In this document: one piece after another, positions 8,687 through 17,591 of the stretch
Numbering within the stretch: position 1 is the stretch's first letter
Layout: every line of letters begins with the position of its first letter
From: Schoenoplectus triqueter
Taxonomy: Eukaryota; Streptophyta; Magnoliopsida; Poales; Cyperaceae
NCBI GenBank assembly: GCA_964058805.1
Contig: CAXKVV010002080.1
Span: forward strand, 1-22,982
Length of the DNA: 22,982 nucleotides
Direction: 5' to 3'
The notes under the pieces: generated by a model
Databases searched by the model: none
What the model was told of the DNA's origin: nothing
Seen by the model: only the letters and a program-made list of their open reading frames with translations
Made by a program: the position numbers and the translations under genes

Positions 8687-10437
8687 ATTGCACTTTGTGT
8701 ATCTCTTTATTCTTCTTTTCTCTTTTTACCACACTTGTGATTATGTACAGGATACTCTCGTGGATATTTGCTTATTGACTGACACTTGTTATACTTGATC
8801 TCTTTGTTGTAGATGATGCTTGCTTTTGTTGTTATCTCTTTGTCACTTTCTCTGCAGTGCGGGAAAGTATTTCACCGATTTTAGATTACACACCCCAACC
8901 TTAATTGTAAAAGTGCCTAATTATAACTGCTTTTATCACATAGCATCTAAGCACAATAATAGAAAAAGAGAAAACTTTACAATGCTCTATTGTACTTTAT
9001 CCTTTACACGACTTCTCTTATCTATTACAACACATAATTTAAGTAATCGTGGTATTTTATGGATACCGAACCTATCTGTAATGACCTCTAGGCCGGGTAC
9101 AACATAAACCCATTTATCCCTTTATTACTGATGGATAAACTTACCAGTGTCAATTGGATTGTGGATGCAATTGACAACACCATTTTGTGGATGTTTCTTG
9201 TATACTTAATTGATATTTATTGTGGAAGCTCACTCACTCTCCCCTCATTTGTGCACCGTTGCGTGCTGAAGTGGAAACTCACATTCACTCTTCTCCACTC
9301 AATTTGTTTTGTTGGGCTCCTACCCTCAAACATCCATCACGCATCCCTGCAAGACATGCTTTCATCGAGTAGGTTCGCTTTCCATGACCATAGTCACTTC
9401 TTTAAGCGAGTCACATTGTTTGACACCGAGTGTTGGGTAAAAGTATAAACCCTTAATCTGACCCCTCCATGATCTATTTTGGGATTTAAAACATATCACC
9501 TCCTCGGGCGTGTGGTACTTTTGCGGATGAATGTACCCAACCTAGTTTTTTTTTTATATTTTTACTGCCCTCAAACATCCATCACGCATCCCTACGGGAC
9601 ATGCTTTCATCGGGTAGGTTCGCTCTCCATGACCATAGTCATTTCTTTAAGCGAATTACTTTATTTGGCACCGAGTGTCGGGCAAAAGTGTAAACCCTTA
9701 ATCTGACCCCTCCATGATGTGTCGTGGGATTGTGACAAACCATTTCTTCGGGCGTGTGGTGCTTTTGCGGATGAATGCACCCAACCTGGCTTTGTACAAT
9801 ACACATGGTGTCGGGGACAAAGGTGACAACCCCTTATTGAAAAGATTTTTTTTTATTTTTAATTGAGGAGTAAGGAAAATAAACTTTATTGTTTTACTTA
9901 GATATCTCTTTTTATTTTATCTGAGGAGAGCAGATATTTGTTATTAGTGCTACATGTTACTAATAGTATGAGAGTTATTTATTTATATGTCCTCGGAAGC
10001 GATTACTTACTAGCCACCAATTTGCTCGACCTATCCCTTGGTTTGGACCGCGGGAGACCAATATGAATAACTTTCGTCATTGGGCGGCAGATAGTTTGAG
10101 GGACAAACTACAAACCCTACCCATTTTTATGTTTATTCTGTATCAAATGGACAAACCCAGTGATATTTATATTGTGAGCTCAAATACCAAAACTCTCGCC
10201 TTACACTCTCGCGTGGTTTTTGGCATTGAAGTCTTTTATTCTTCTTTCTTCTTTATTTTGTTTTAGGGCTAGATGTGTTTGTGTAGTTTTAGATTTTTGG
10301 ATACATTCTATTTACAAATTCATAAGTAAGGTTTTTGGAATTTTTATGCAAAAGTGGAGGTTAGACTTCAGTTTGTGTTCTGTGCACGTGCGTGTAAGCG
10401 AACATTTATTTCCTTTTTTATTTATTTACAATAGATA
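8687..10437. other. Non-coding interval between the PMD gene and gag-pol
   Basis: No coding frame with a recognisable motif on either strand. The 3' region of the PMD gene must end here and, on the - strand, so must the 3' UTR of gag-pol. It contains the 245-bp duplication. No LTR start (TGTAGACACC) was found on the - strand, so the element does not end here. Confidence 0.6.
9323..9812. repeat. 245-bp tandem duplication
   Basis: CCCTCAAACATCCATCACGC starts at 9323 and again at 9568. The copies share long blocks (AACCCTTAATCTGACCCCTC; TTTTGCGGATGAATG) with scattered substitutions and a T-run difference. It lies just past the pol 3' end, presumably in the retroelement's 3' untranslated region. 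Confidence 0.9.
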
Positions 10438-10791
10438 CTACTCGATCGGCCCCAATCTGGGCTCTGTGTAGTATTTCTTCAGATATCATCCATTAATTGG
10501 TGGCATGGACCTTTCACCTTCATGGTCTATGAGTTGGTATGCGCCGCCTCCATATACTTTCTCAATTACGTATGACCCCTCCTAATTTGGAGAAAATTTT
10601 GGGCCAATGTGCCGGCCAATGATCGGTCTCTTAAGGATAAGAACAAGCTCTCCTTGTTGAAATGCCCTAACTCGCGCTATTTTATCATAAGCCCTTGCCA
10701 TTTTTGCCTGATATATTTCGAGATTTTGCTGGGCCATCAATCTCTTTTCGTCCAATCTGAGTTGTTGGCATTCATCTATGGTCATGTCATT
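10438..10791 (-). pseudogene. Integrase C-terminal domain and pol end
   Basis: Reads LDEKRLMAQQNLEIYQAKMA, then ARVRAFQQGELVLILKRPII, then a YVIEKVYGGGAYQLIDHEGE segment: the SH3-like integrase tail shared by plant gypsy elements. Stops interrupt at 10582-10584 (TAG for Trp) and 10486-10488 (TGA), and the natural stop is TAG at 10438-10440. There is no chromodomain, which fits Tat rather than chromovirus. Confidence 0.85.
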
Positions 10792-10794
10792 TTA

Positions 10795-11304
10795 CATAGC
10801 CACTCGTAACGATGGTAACTCCACCTCGAGAGGGAGAACAACTTCAACCCCAAAAGCCAAAGAATATGGTGTGGCTTGCGTAGGTGTTCGGTATGTGGTC
10901 CGATAAGCCCATAATGCCTCCTGTAGATGATTATCCCAGTCTCGTTGGTTGTCGTCCATAGTCTTCTTCATGATATTGATTAGGGTTTTGTTGAAGGCTT
11001 CCGCTAGACCATTGACTCTCGAATTGTAGATGGACGAGAATCTCCAATCAATATTAAACTGCTTCGCCAAGGCATATACTTTAGAACTCTTAAAAGTCAT
11101 CCCGTTATCGGATATTATCCGCTGTGGGGCGCCGAATCGATAGAGAACATGCGTTTTAAAGAACTTAACCACATCAGATGCCTTAACTTCTTTGAGCGGA
11201 ACGACTTCGACCCATTTAGTGAAGTAATCCGTTGCCGCTAAAATGAACCGGTGACTTCTTGACGTAGGAGGGTCTATGGGTCCCACTATGTCTGTACCCC
11301 ACAT
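10795..11304 (-). pseudogene. Integrase catalytic core (rve, D,D,E)
   Basis: The core starts MWGTDIVGPI (first Asp), has the second Asp in ISDNGMTF and the Glu in NGLAEAFNKTL, and ends with the QEALWAYRTTYRTPTQATPY block. All three catalytic acidic residues are present and this segment has no internal stop. It would cut and join element ends to genomic DNA. A TAA at 10792-10794, one change from a Gln codon, ends it early. Confidence 0.93.
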
Positions 11305-11316
11305 GCTGAATGGTCA

Positions 11317-11733
11317 GGACACTACTGTGGGGTGCAACGAGTTTGGTGCTTGATGTATGAAAGGGTCGTGTATTTGGCACATGCGGCATTTCTTTGTGTG
11401 AGTTTCACAATCAGTCACCATTGTAGACCAATAATATCTCATCCGTTTTATCTTTAATTTCATTTTGGGTCTAGACTGGTGTGCTCCACACAACCCGGAA
11501 TGGATTTCCTTTATAACGTGTTTAGCCTCAGATCCCGGTACACATCTCAACCATAACTGGTCATAAGATCTATGGTATAGCGTATCGCCCACATACATAT
11601 ACCGTAGTACCCACTTTCTCAGTTGATCAACCTTTTTTTTATCTTTGGGAAAGGTTTCATGCCGGAAGTATTCAATGAACAGCTGCCTGCAATCATCGTC
11701 TTCTTTAGTTATCATTGCTTCTTGATATTCCAC
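11317..11733 (-). pseudogene. Integrase N-terminal HHCC zinc finger region
   Basis: Contains the H...H...C..C pattern: IHSGLCGAHQS, then about 30 residues, then KKCRMCQIH. LYHRSYDQLWLRCVP precedes it, as usual in plant gypsy integrases. A TGA at 11314-11316, where Trp is expected, separates it in frame from the catalytic core. The zinc finger helps multimerisation and end binding. Confidence 0.88.
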
Positions 11734-11849
11734 CCTTCTTGGTCCAATATCTTCATTGTTTGCGTCATCTGTTTGTCTGACACAATGATAATGGCCTTCT
11801 ATTGCGGAAAATGATGTGGATTTCCGGCTCTGTTAGTTCACCCAGCTCC

Positions 11850-12260
11850 TTAGCGAGTTTGGCCAACGCATCTGCTTCGCCGTTTACAACCCTCGTGACC
11901 TTCTCAATGGACACATACGGGATTTTCTTCATTAGTTCCATGGCATTTTGGTGATATTATATTAGCTCTGGCTTCCGGACCTTATATTCGTCAATTATTT
12001 AATTTATGATCAACTGGGAGTCTCCAAAGATGCGTATAGCTTTGATTTCTAGCTCAAGCGATAGCTCTAGTCCGGCGATAAGCGCTTCATACTCCGCTTC
12101 ATTATTTGTGCATGGCTTGGTTAATGCTAGAGAATATCGTATTATCCCGTCTTCCGGGGTTACGAAGACTAGACCTACGCCAGCTCGCACAGTTGGAATC
12201 TCCGGGCCCGTGATTGGCCTGATTGATGAGGCACCATCAAAGTATAACTCCCATATAGGA
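11850..12260 (-). pseudogene. Second, archaeal-type RNase H (Tat hallmark)
   Basis: Motifs are WELYFDGASS, a GVGLVFVTPEDG strand, NNEAEYEALIAGLE with the catalytic Glu, and GDSQLIIN with the catalytic Asp, followed by VNGEADALAKLAKEL. This is the extra RNase H acquired by the Tat lineage. Two stops lie between the last motifs: TAA at 11999-12001, one change from the Gln codon expected after LIIN, and TAA at 11957-11959. A frameshift near 11770 separates it from integrase. Confidence 0.88.
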
Positions 12261-12336
12261 TTTCCTTCTTCAATGTGTAGGATTTCCTCATTGGAAAAGT
12301 CACATTTTAATGGAGAGTCATTTTGAATTGGGTGTG

Positions 12337-12739
12337 TAGCTAAGAAGTCTGTCAATGCCTGCCCCTTGATCGCTTTTTGTGGTGTGTAAGTAATGTCAAA
12401 CTCAGTAAGGATGATCGCCCACTTGACCAGCCTATCCGTCAGCATTGGCTGAGTCATCAGATATTTGAGTGGATCCACTTTAGAGATTAGGACGATTTTA
12501 TGTGCTAGCATGTAGTGCCTTAATTTCTTCACCGCAAAGATTAGGGCTAAACAATGCTTTTCGATCGGCGAATACCCGTGTTCTGTCCCTACCATCATGC
12601 GACTTAAGTAGTATAGCGCATTTTGATTGCCATCCTAGTTCTCTTGCGCCAGTTGGGCTCCCAAGGATCCGTCCAGGGCGGTTGTATATAGAATAAGTTC
12701 TTTCCCGGGTATGGGTGTCGCCAACACCGAAGGGTTGAG
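12337..12739 (-). pseudogene. Ty3-type RNase H domain
   Basis: It includes LYTTALDGSLGAQLAQEN, then ALYYLSRMMVGTEHGYSPIE, CLALIFAVKKLRHYM and the tether-like LTDRLVKWAIILTEFDITY. A TAG stop at 12635-12637 interrupts the frame between these blocks without a shift. In the family this domain follows RT and removes the RNA strand during reverse transcription. In Tat elements it is thought to have partly lost function to the second RNase H. Confidence 0.85.
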
Positions 12740-13656
12740 TAGATAAGATTTGATCTCTTCAAAGGCTTGCTGGCATTCGCCGTCCCATTTGAACGGGATG
12801 TTCTTTTTAGTTAATCGGGTGAAGGGTTGGATCTTACCCAATAAATTGGCTATGAATCGCCTGATATACGCCAATTATCCTTGTAAGGATCACAATTGTT
12901 TTAAATTCTTTGGCGGGGGTAGCTCCATGATCGCTTTGATTTTGCCCGAGTATATTTCGATTCCCCTGTGGCGCACCACAAACCCTAGAAATTTACCGGA
13001 CGATACCATGAATGCGCATTTCAACGGGTTTAATTTGAGCGCATGTTCTCTTAGACGGCTGAAAACGACCTCGAGATACTGGAGGTGTTCTTCGTATGAC
13101 ATGACTTTGATGACTATGTCATCCACATAGCACTCAACTATCTTGTGGATCAGGTCGTCGAATATTTTTGTCATTGCTCGTTGGTAAGTGGCACCTGCAT
13201 TTTTGAGCCCAAACAACATGACTTTGTAGCAATAAATGCCAATCGGTGTGCGGAATGCTGTGTGCTTTTCATTTTCTGGCGCCATTTTGATTTGATTATA
13301 GCCCGCATATCCGTCCATGAAGGAGAAGACTTCATAGGAAGATGTATGGTCAATTATGATTTCAGTTACCGGGAGAGGGAAATCATCTTTGGGACATGCC
13401 TTATTTAAATCCCGAAAGTCCACGCAAATGCGGATTTGCCCATTTTTCTTTTTTCCACCCATTTTGGCGTTTCTTCTTCCCATATGAAGCTTGCGTTGAT
13501 GAGTTTCTTCATTTCCTCTATGACTTTTTCTTCAAGTTCTATTCTCATTCGCCTCAGCACTTGTTTGATTGGCTTGAAGGTGGAATCAATCTTTAGGTAG
13601 TGAACTACTACGTTGGGTCCAGTCCGGGCATTTCTTTGTAACTCCAAGCGAAACAA
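12740..13656 (-). pseudogene. Reverse transcriptase domain
   Basis: RT motifs are in order: ICVDFRDLNKACPKDDFPLP, FSFMDGYAGYNQI, FRTPIGIYCYKVMLFGLKN, then the catalytic YVDD (13129-13118) and KCAFMVSSGKFLGF. The thumb follows (AYIRRFIANL). The catalytic aspartates are intact. Damage: the conserved stretch between PKWV and KKKNGQIR is deleted with a frameshift near 13457, and there are stops at 12890-12892 (TGA where Arg is expected) and 12875-12877 (TAA). It would copy genomic RNA to cDNA from a tRNA primer. Confidence 0.93.
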
Positions 13657-14040
13657 TCCATATATCCTTTAAGAAAGGTTTTCAACTTATCAGCCACCTC
13701 TTCTGGTAATGACGTGCTTATGAAAGTTGGTCGCGAGTCTTTTTCTGTTCTCAAGTTGATCTCGGTTAACTCATCGACCGTCTTAGGCTCCTTTTCTAGC
13801 TGCTTCAAGGCATTTTTCAGGACTGGGGTGCCGTCTTCTTCTGACTTGTCGTCTAATACCTCAACAGCAACCATGCAGCAATTTTCCCTCATTTGGTGTG
13901 AGCAGTATTTGTTAGGGGTTCCCTCACCTCTTTGGGTTGTTTGACTCAAGCCTTTCTCTTCCTCATGAGATATCGTGTTGGCTTGTTCGTGGGCAGCTGA
14001 GCTTTGTAGGAATCCCTGGGGTAGGGTAATTTTGCTATTC
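13620..14040 (-). pseudogene. Linker where the aspartic protease should be (protease deleted)
   Basis: Between the zinc knuckle and RT there are only about 140 residues, hydrophilic and acidic, ending with the RT-leading segment (SLPEEVADKLKTFLKGYM, then CFAWSYKEMPGLDP). No D-T/S-G active-site motif and no LGRPW-type segment are visible in any frame. Related Tat elements carry a full protease domain here, so an internal deletion is inferred. A 1-nt loss in a CCC run near 13618-13620 breaks the frame into RT. Confidence 0.65.
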
Positions 14041-15551
14041 TTATATGCTTTTTCAATCCAGTCTTTGAAGACCCAATAATCTTTAATTGAATGCCCTAGT
14101 ACTCTGTGATATGGGCAAAAATTAGGCTCGTCTGATTTATTGGCATCTTCCAGACGTTTACTGGCCGGCAGGGCTAGACCGTTCTTCATTGCTCCTCTAA
14201 AGATTTGAGCAACTTTATCTTTTCTGAAGGAGTACGGCTTAGTCTTCTTTTGTTTTAGGGTCTCAAAGGCCTGTGAGCTCCCTCCTGGGTTGGGCCTAGG
14301 TCCTCTGTAGTAATTATTGTCACTCGTGCTGCTGTTGCCGCTTTGAGTGTTCGTGTTAGCGATCATCTTATCTTTTAATGAGGTGAATGTCACCTTGGCT
14401 TCGGCTCGGGCTCCTCGTTGTGGCCTGTTATTCATGAAGTTTGGCACAGTGTGCGGTGACATCCTCTCCATGTTGGATACCGACCTGAGCAAGTCTTTAA
14501 ACGTGTTGACCTTTATCACGCCAAGTAACATGCCCATCCACCCGTCAATATTTTTCGTGATTAGGTTGACTGCCTCATCTTCGGTTAACGTGCGGTCACA
14601 TTTGATGCTGAGGTTCCACCATCTGTTGATAAAATCTGTCATTAACTCCCCTTTCTTGGGTTTAGTGCTTGCCAGATCGGCTATATTTATTTTGTCGGAC
14701 ACCATGACAAACTGTGCCCTGAACGAGTCTGTCATCTCGTCCCAGGTCCTGATGCTGCTGTTTTTTAGTGAATAGTACCATTGAAAGGCGGTTCCCACCA
14801 AGATTTAAGGGAATTGTCTTAACAACAGTGCATTATTACCGCCCGTGTTACCGCACGAGGCTACAAAGTGGGCCAGATATTGCTCGGGATTCAGGTCTTT
14901 ATTACCCTCCCCGTAGAAGGTCCTAAAGCGAGAAATTACATACCCCTTAGGATATTCTTCTAAGTCATATATAGCGGGGTACAGATGTCCACAGTTATTG
15001 ACTGGAAGGATAGCATATCCACCTCCAGCTATCTGCATTTGTTGGGCAATCATGGCCTGAATCTCTTTCCGGGATATTCCCGTTGGTTCGGTCTCCACCT
15101 CTATTGTTCTATGTGGATGAGGTTTAGAATTGACATGTTGTTTATCCCTGTGATTGCTTTTAGTGTTGTGGACTCCTTCTTGACGAGAGCTACCGGCTTT
15201 TGGATTGAAATTGACATCTTGTGATTCTTGTAGTGACTTGACCGCCTTAATCAATTCTTCATTTTGCTTTAGAATGGTAGCTATCAGTTCCCATTGCCTG
15301 ATCAGCTCTTCGTCTCGTGCCTCGATGTGGCCTTTCAGAATTTCAATTTCATCAACAGGCACTTCGGGGTGGACTTCACCATCTTCCTCGTTGTCAAAGA
15401 GATTGGGGTTTTCATTGTGGTCTTCCCCTTCCCTACTGTTACCTTCGGGATTGACCCTCTTGGGCGGTCTCCCTTTTCTACCGTTGTTCTTGTTGGTGTT
15501 GGTAACGTGGGTTTGATTAGGCGGGGACTGGTCGTCCTGGACCATATTCAC
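14040..15551 (-). pseudogene. gag: gag (capsid/nucleocapsid) region
   Basis: The N-terminal part is charged and includes a helical stretch (EILKGHIEARDEELIRQWEL). The retrotransposon Gag core follows (FYGEGNKDLNPEQYLAHF; VGTAFQWYYSL; RTWDEMTDSFRAQF). A zinc-knuckle-like motif, FCPYHRVLGHSIKDYWVF, sits at about 14067-14127. Its usual last Cys appears as Tyr, which would damage RNA binding. One stop (TAA, 14805-14807) separates the N-terminal charged part from the core, but the frame is unchanged. Gag would package element RNA in cytoplasmic particles. Confidence 0.9.
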
Positions 15552-15583
15552 CTCAGTATATGTGTTTGGGTCGGTATCGTAGC

Positions 15584-15796
15584 TTATTGTGCGACTCTTT
15601 TCGCGCGCTCCGCACCGCCTTCCTGGTGTTGGCGATGGGATGCGGAAGAAGGACGCAAAGATCCCTCCTTAATGTGCACTTTCTTGATGTCGACGCCGGC
15701 TGGTGTCGCCGTCTTAAGCTTGTGGGAATGCACATTTAGGGAGTTTTTAATGATTGTGAGCTCTTTGTAGATTTCGATGGGCGCAAGCCCCCACCG
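15584..15796 (-). pseudogene. Open segment upstream of gag, possible former gag N-terminus
   Basis: A 70-codon - strand open frame without an ATG near its start reads APIEIYKELTIIKNSLNVHS and onward, with charged, non-repetitive composition, and stops at TAA 15584-15586. The gag frame itself is open upstream of its ATG to about 15670 (ISYDTDPNTYTEVNM). A single indel near 15665 would join the two, so gag may once have started near 15790. This is inference from frame continuity only. Confidence 0.35.
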
Positions 15797-15958
15797 TTAA
15801 TTACCCTGGCCTTTTAACCTTGAGGAACCTCTAGATCTTAGAAAAGGGAAGCAAATAGTATAGCTAAATGATGGCCAAGTGGTCATGTGCCCTTATGATC
15901 GGGGATCAATAGGGCATCCTGGATTCGCCAGAAGGTTGATCCCGTGAGATATGGGATG

Positions 15959-15992
15959 AAAGACTAACCTACTACAGATCAGTTCAGTCTTT
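15959..15992 (-). repeat. Leader hairpin 1
   Basis: Stem AAAGACT (15959-15965) with AGTCTTT (15986-15992). AAC/GTT extends it across a 1-nt bulge. Loop region TACTACAGATCA. Confidence 0.8.
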
Positions 15993-16001
15993 ACCGCCCC
16001 G

Positions 16002-16035
16002 AGAGATAACCTTACTACAGATCAGATTAATCTCT
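16002..16035 (-). repeat. Leader hairpin 2
   Basis: Stem AGAGAT (16002-16007) with ATCTCT (16030-16035). AA/TT extends it past a 1-nt bulge. Loop region TTACTACAGATCAG. Confidence 0.75.
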
Positions 16036-16046
16036 ACGGAGGGGTT

Positions 16047-16080
16047 TGAGGTGAGTCTACTACAGAACGACTCGACCTCA
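16047..16080 (-). repeat. Leader hairpin 3 (strongest)
   Basis: Stem TGAGGTGAGTC (16047-16057) with GACTC, a bulged G, then ACCTCA (16069-16080): 11 pairs with one bulge. Loop TACTACAGAAC. Confidence 0.9.
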
Positions 16081-16086
16081 GTTGAT

Positions 16087-16128
16087 CTAGAAGATAAACC
16101 TACTACATAACGGTTCAATCTTAACTAG
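16087..16128 (-). repeat. Leader hairpin 4
   Basis: AAGAT (16091-16095) with ATCTT (16118-16122), then AACC (16097-16100) with GGTT (16112-16115). CTAG words outside can pair further. Loop TACTACATAAC. Confidence 0.85.
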
Positions 16129-16347
16129 TCAACAACCAATCACACAAAATACAAGTCAAAACACTAAGTCGGTTGATCTTTAGGTTGGTGAATCAGGAGA
16201 TGGGCGGATATGGCCCACATGGTACATCTCTCTGATCTTCTAGATCATGGATTTCAGGCACTAAGCGGACCCATAAACCTAGGAACACAACTGCACACAA
16301 GGTCAAACCTGAAGCACTAAGCCAGCTTGACGTTGAGCCATGTGTCA

Positions 16348-16381
16348 GTGAAAGAACCTACTACAGAACGGTTCATTCCAC
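16348..16381 (-). repeat. Leader hairpin 5
   Basis: GAACC (16354-16358) with GGTTC (16370-16374). GTG/CAC closes the base (16348-16350 with 16379-16381). Loop TACTACAGAAC. Confidence 0.8.
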
Positions 16382-16386
16382 TATTT

Positions 16387-16420
16387 GAGGATGAATCTAC
16401 TATAGAACAATTCGATCCTC
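16387..16420 (-). repeat. Leader hairpin 6
   Basis: GAGGATGAAT (16387-16396) with ATTC, a bulged G, then ATCCTC (16410-16420). The bulged G is in the same place as in hairpin 3. Loop CTACTATAGAACA. Confidence 0.9.
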
Positions 16421-16424
16421 CAGA

Positions 16425-16467
16425 CTAGAAGACAAAACTCATCAACGAGGTGGTTGAGTCTTACTAG
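16425..16467 (-). repeat. Leader hairpin 7 (diverged loop)
   Basis: CTAGAAGAC (16425-16433) with GTCTT, A, CTAG (16458-16467). AAC (16436-16438) pairs with GTT (16453-16455). The loop is changed to TCATCAACGAGGTG. Confidence 0.75.
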
Positions 16468-16541
16468 CCTGTTTGGTCGTTGTAGCTACCCGCTAAACTA
16501 ACTCAAGACCCGATCGGTGGTTAATGATTTTTTTATTTTTA

Positions 16542-16552
16542 TGGAGTCGCCA
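16542..16552 (-). promoter_or_regulatory. Candidate primer binding site (tRNA-Arg type)
   Basis: The - strand reads TGGCGACTCCA. Plant Tat/Ogre elements commonly have TGGCGACTCC..., complementary to the 3' end of a tRNA-Arg (GGAGTCGCCA). Complementarity appears to end after about 11 nt. It sits just inside the LTR's inner end. The exact tRNA is from memory. Confidence 0.6.
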
Positions 16553-16559
16553 CCCGATA

Positions 16560-17100
16560 TTCACCGGGAAAAATACCAAGTTAATCAATTTTTGCCCAAA
16601 GGATAAGAATTGGATTCGTGCATTGGTTATGAGTGTGGAAAGTGTTAGGCACCGCATTTACCCGATTTACTCGGTCTCTACTTGTTTGGCCTAAAAAAAT
16701 AAAGACAAAATAACTGAAGAGTAAATTAAAGAAATTAGTACTCAAATTATAGAGATAATAAAAAAAGAGAAATTAAAAGAGATAAAGAGTTCAGAATATT
16801 TGAAAATGTTGGCAAGTCAGGAAAAGCCTCCTCCACCGGGCATTATTTTGGCATTAGGAAAGGATTTGCTTAACGATTTGGATGACTGAGTTTTTAGTTT
16901 ATGAGTGAACACTATCGAAGGGTTAACGGAATTTCGACGCTAACAAGGAAGCTTTTGCTATAACCTAACCTTCTATGATTCACTCATTTTTTCCTTACTA
17001 AACTAATATTGATTGAAACTTGAATTTTTTTTCACTCAAATATTTGAAGATGGACGGATATTTGAATTCTTATAAGATTTTTCTACTCATTCCAGCCATG
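16560..17100 (-). other. Putative R-U5 part of the LTR
   Basis: This sequence lies between the predicted start and the LTR's inner end. No ORF with a recognisable motif. It includes a region around 16640-16690 (GTTAGGCACCGC) that resembles text conserved in Tat-type LTRs. Confidence 0.4.
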
Positions 17101-17127
17101 GAGGGAAAAATGAAGGAATGCATGGGC

Positions 17128-17134
17128 ATTTATA
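17128..17134 (-). promoter_or_regulatory. TATA box of the Tat LTR promoter
   Basis: The - strand reads CCCCTATAAATGCCC in a GC-richer context. The predicted start is about 30 nt downstream, near 17100-17107. Transcription would run through the PBS, the hairpins and gag-pol. Confidence 0.65.
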
Positions 17135-17460
17135 GGGGAAGGGTGCCATGCTATGCCATGCAAGAGAACAAAGGTTATTAAATGTTGTACCATGTTGCTT
17201 TACTTGTTAAATTTAAAAAAACGTGTTTCCATGAATTTGGGCTACTTTGTACCATTCACCTGGTACGAAATATGCTATGACAAAAAAATTATTTTGTGAA
17301 ATATGCATGTCTTAGTTCCCTGTTGAAGCCTCGTATAGCATAATAGTTAATATATTTTCATCATTATAAATTACAAATTTAATTTTAAAATCATGTCAAT
17401 CTAATTATATGAGACTACATTTGTCTCTTAAAAATTGTGTGCATGAGACATTATACAGAA

Positions 17461-17591
17461 GTGTTAAATTTAATCTGAGGTTTTTCGATCATAATGTCAG
17501 ATTTAATTTTAGTTCACGTCTAGTTGTTCGAAATCTTCTAAAGTTTCATTTTAATATGAAATTTTAGTAATATTTAGATGGTAAATTGAAC
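17461..17591. repeat. LTR internal repeat, copy 1
   Basis: Begins GTGTTAAATTTAATCTGAGG and contains GTTCGAAATCTTCTAAAGTT. It aligns over its full length with 19262-19388. Confidence 0.8.

Larger units (their letters stand above)
10438..15551 (-). pseudogene. Tat-lineage Ty3/gypsy gag-pol polyprotein, decayed, protease missing
   Basis: Domains in - strand order are gag, a short linker where protease should be, reverse transcriptase, Ty3-type RNase H, a second archaeal-type RNase H, integrase (zinc finger, catalytic core, C-terminal domain). The dual RNase H marks the Tat lineage (Tat/Ogre/Retand group). No chromodomain is seen. In-frame stops lie at 14805, 12890, 12875, 12635, 11999, 11957, 11314, 10792, 10582 and 10486. 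Frameshifts lie near 13618, 13457 and 11770. Natural termination is at 10438-10440. The gene cannot make an intact polyprotein. Translation would start at about 15551, where the frame opens with MNMVQDD. Confidence 0.92.
15959..16467 (-). repeat. Array of seven stem-loops with a conserved loop and varying stems
   Basis: On the + strand each unit reads left stem, AACC-like, TACTACAGAAC loop, GGTT-like, right stem. Units start at about 15959, 16002, 16047 and 16091, then after a 220-nt gap at 16348, 16387 and 16429. Spacing is 39-45 nt. The stem words differ in every copy (AAAGACT, AGAGAT, TGAGGTGAGTC, AAGAT, GAACC, GAGGATGAAT, CTAGAAGAC), yet each is matched by its own complement on the other side. 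In the transcribed (-) sense the loop is GUUCUGUAGUA. Its position between PBS and gag suggests an RNA-level role. I know of no described family matching it. Confidence 0.85.
15552..16541 (-). other. 5' leader of the Tat element (PBS to gag)
   Basis: About 990 nt lie between the candidate primer binding site and the gag start. It holds the hairpin array (15959-16467) and, nearer gag, an open segment in another frame (15584-15796). In retroelements this interval usually carries the packaging and dimerisation signals. Confidence 0.65.

Noticed and set aside
9131..9706. ORFs in the interval after the PMD gene
   Set aside because: They lie in or beside the 245-bp duplication, lack motifs, and the two copies of the repeat are not conserved as protein.
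9815..9840. 3' LTR start of the Tat element (TGTCCCCGACACC on the - strand)
   Set aside because: Only the TG and GACACC resemble 20170. The sequence after it does not match the 5' LTR.
10438..10785. Chromodomain at the integrase C-terminus
   Set aside because: The tail ends shortly after the SH3-like segment with no chromodomain motif, which agrees with the dual RNase H in placing it in Tat.
12006..15770. Plus-strand ORFs across gag-pol
   Set aside because: They are antisense shadows of conserved - strand polyprotein domains.
15959..16467. CRISPR-like array
   Set aside because: Regular spacing and a conserved word look superficially similar, but the conserved part is the loop of a hairpin with variable stems, the spacing is short, and all context is a plant retroelement.
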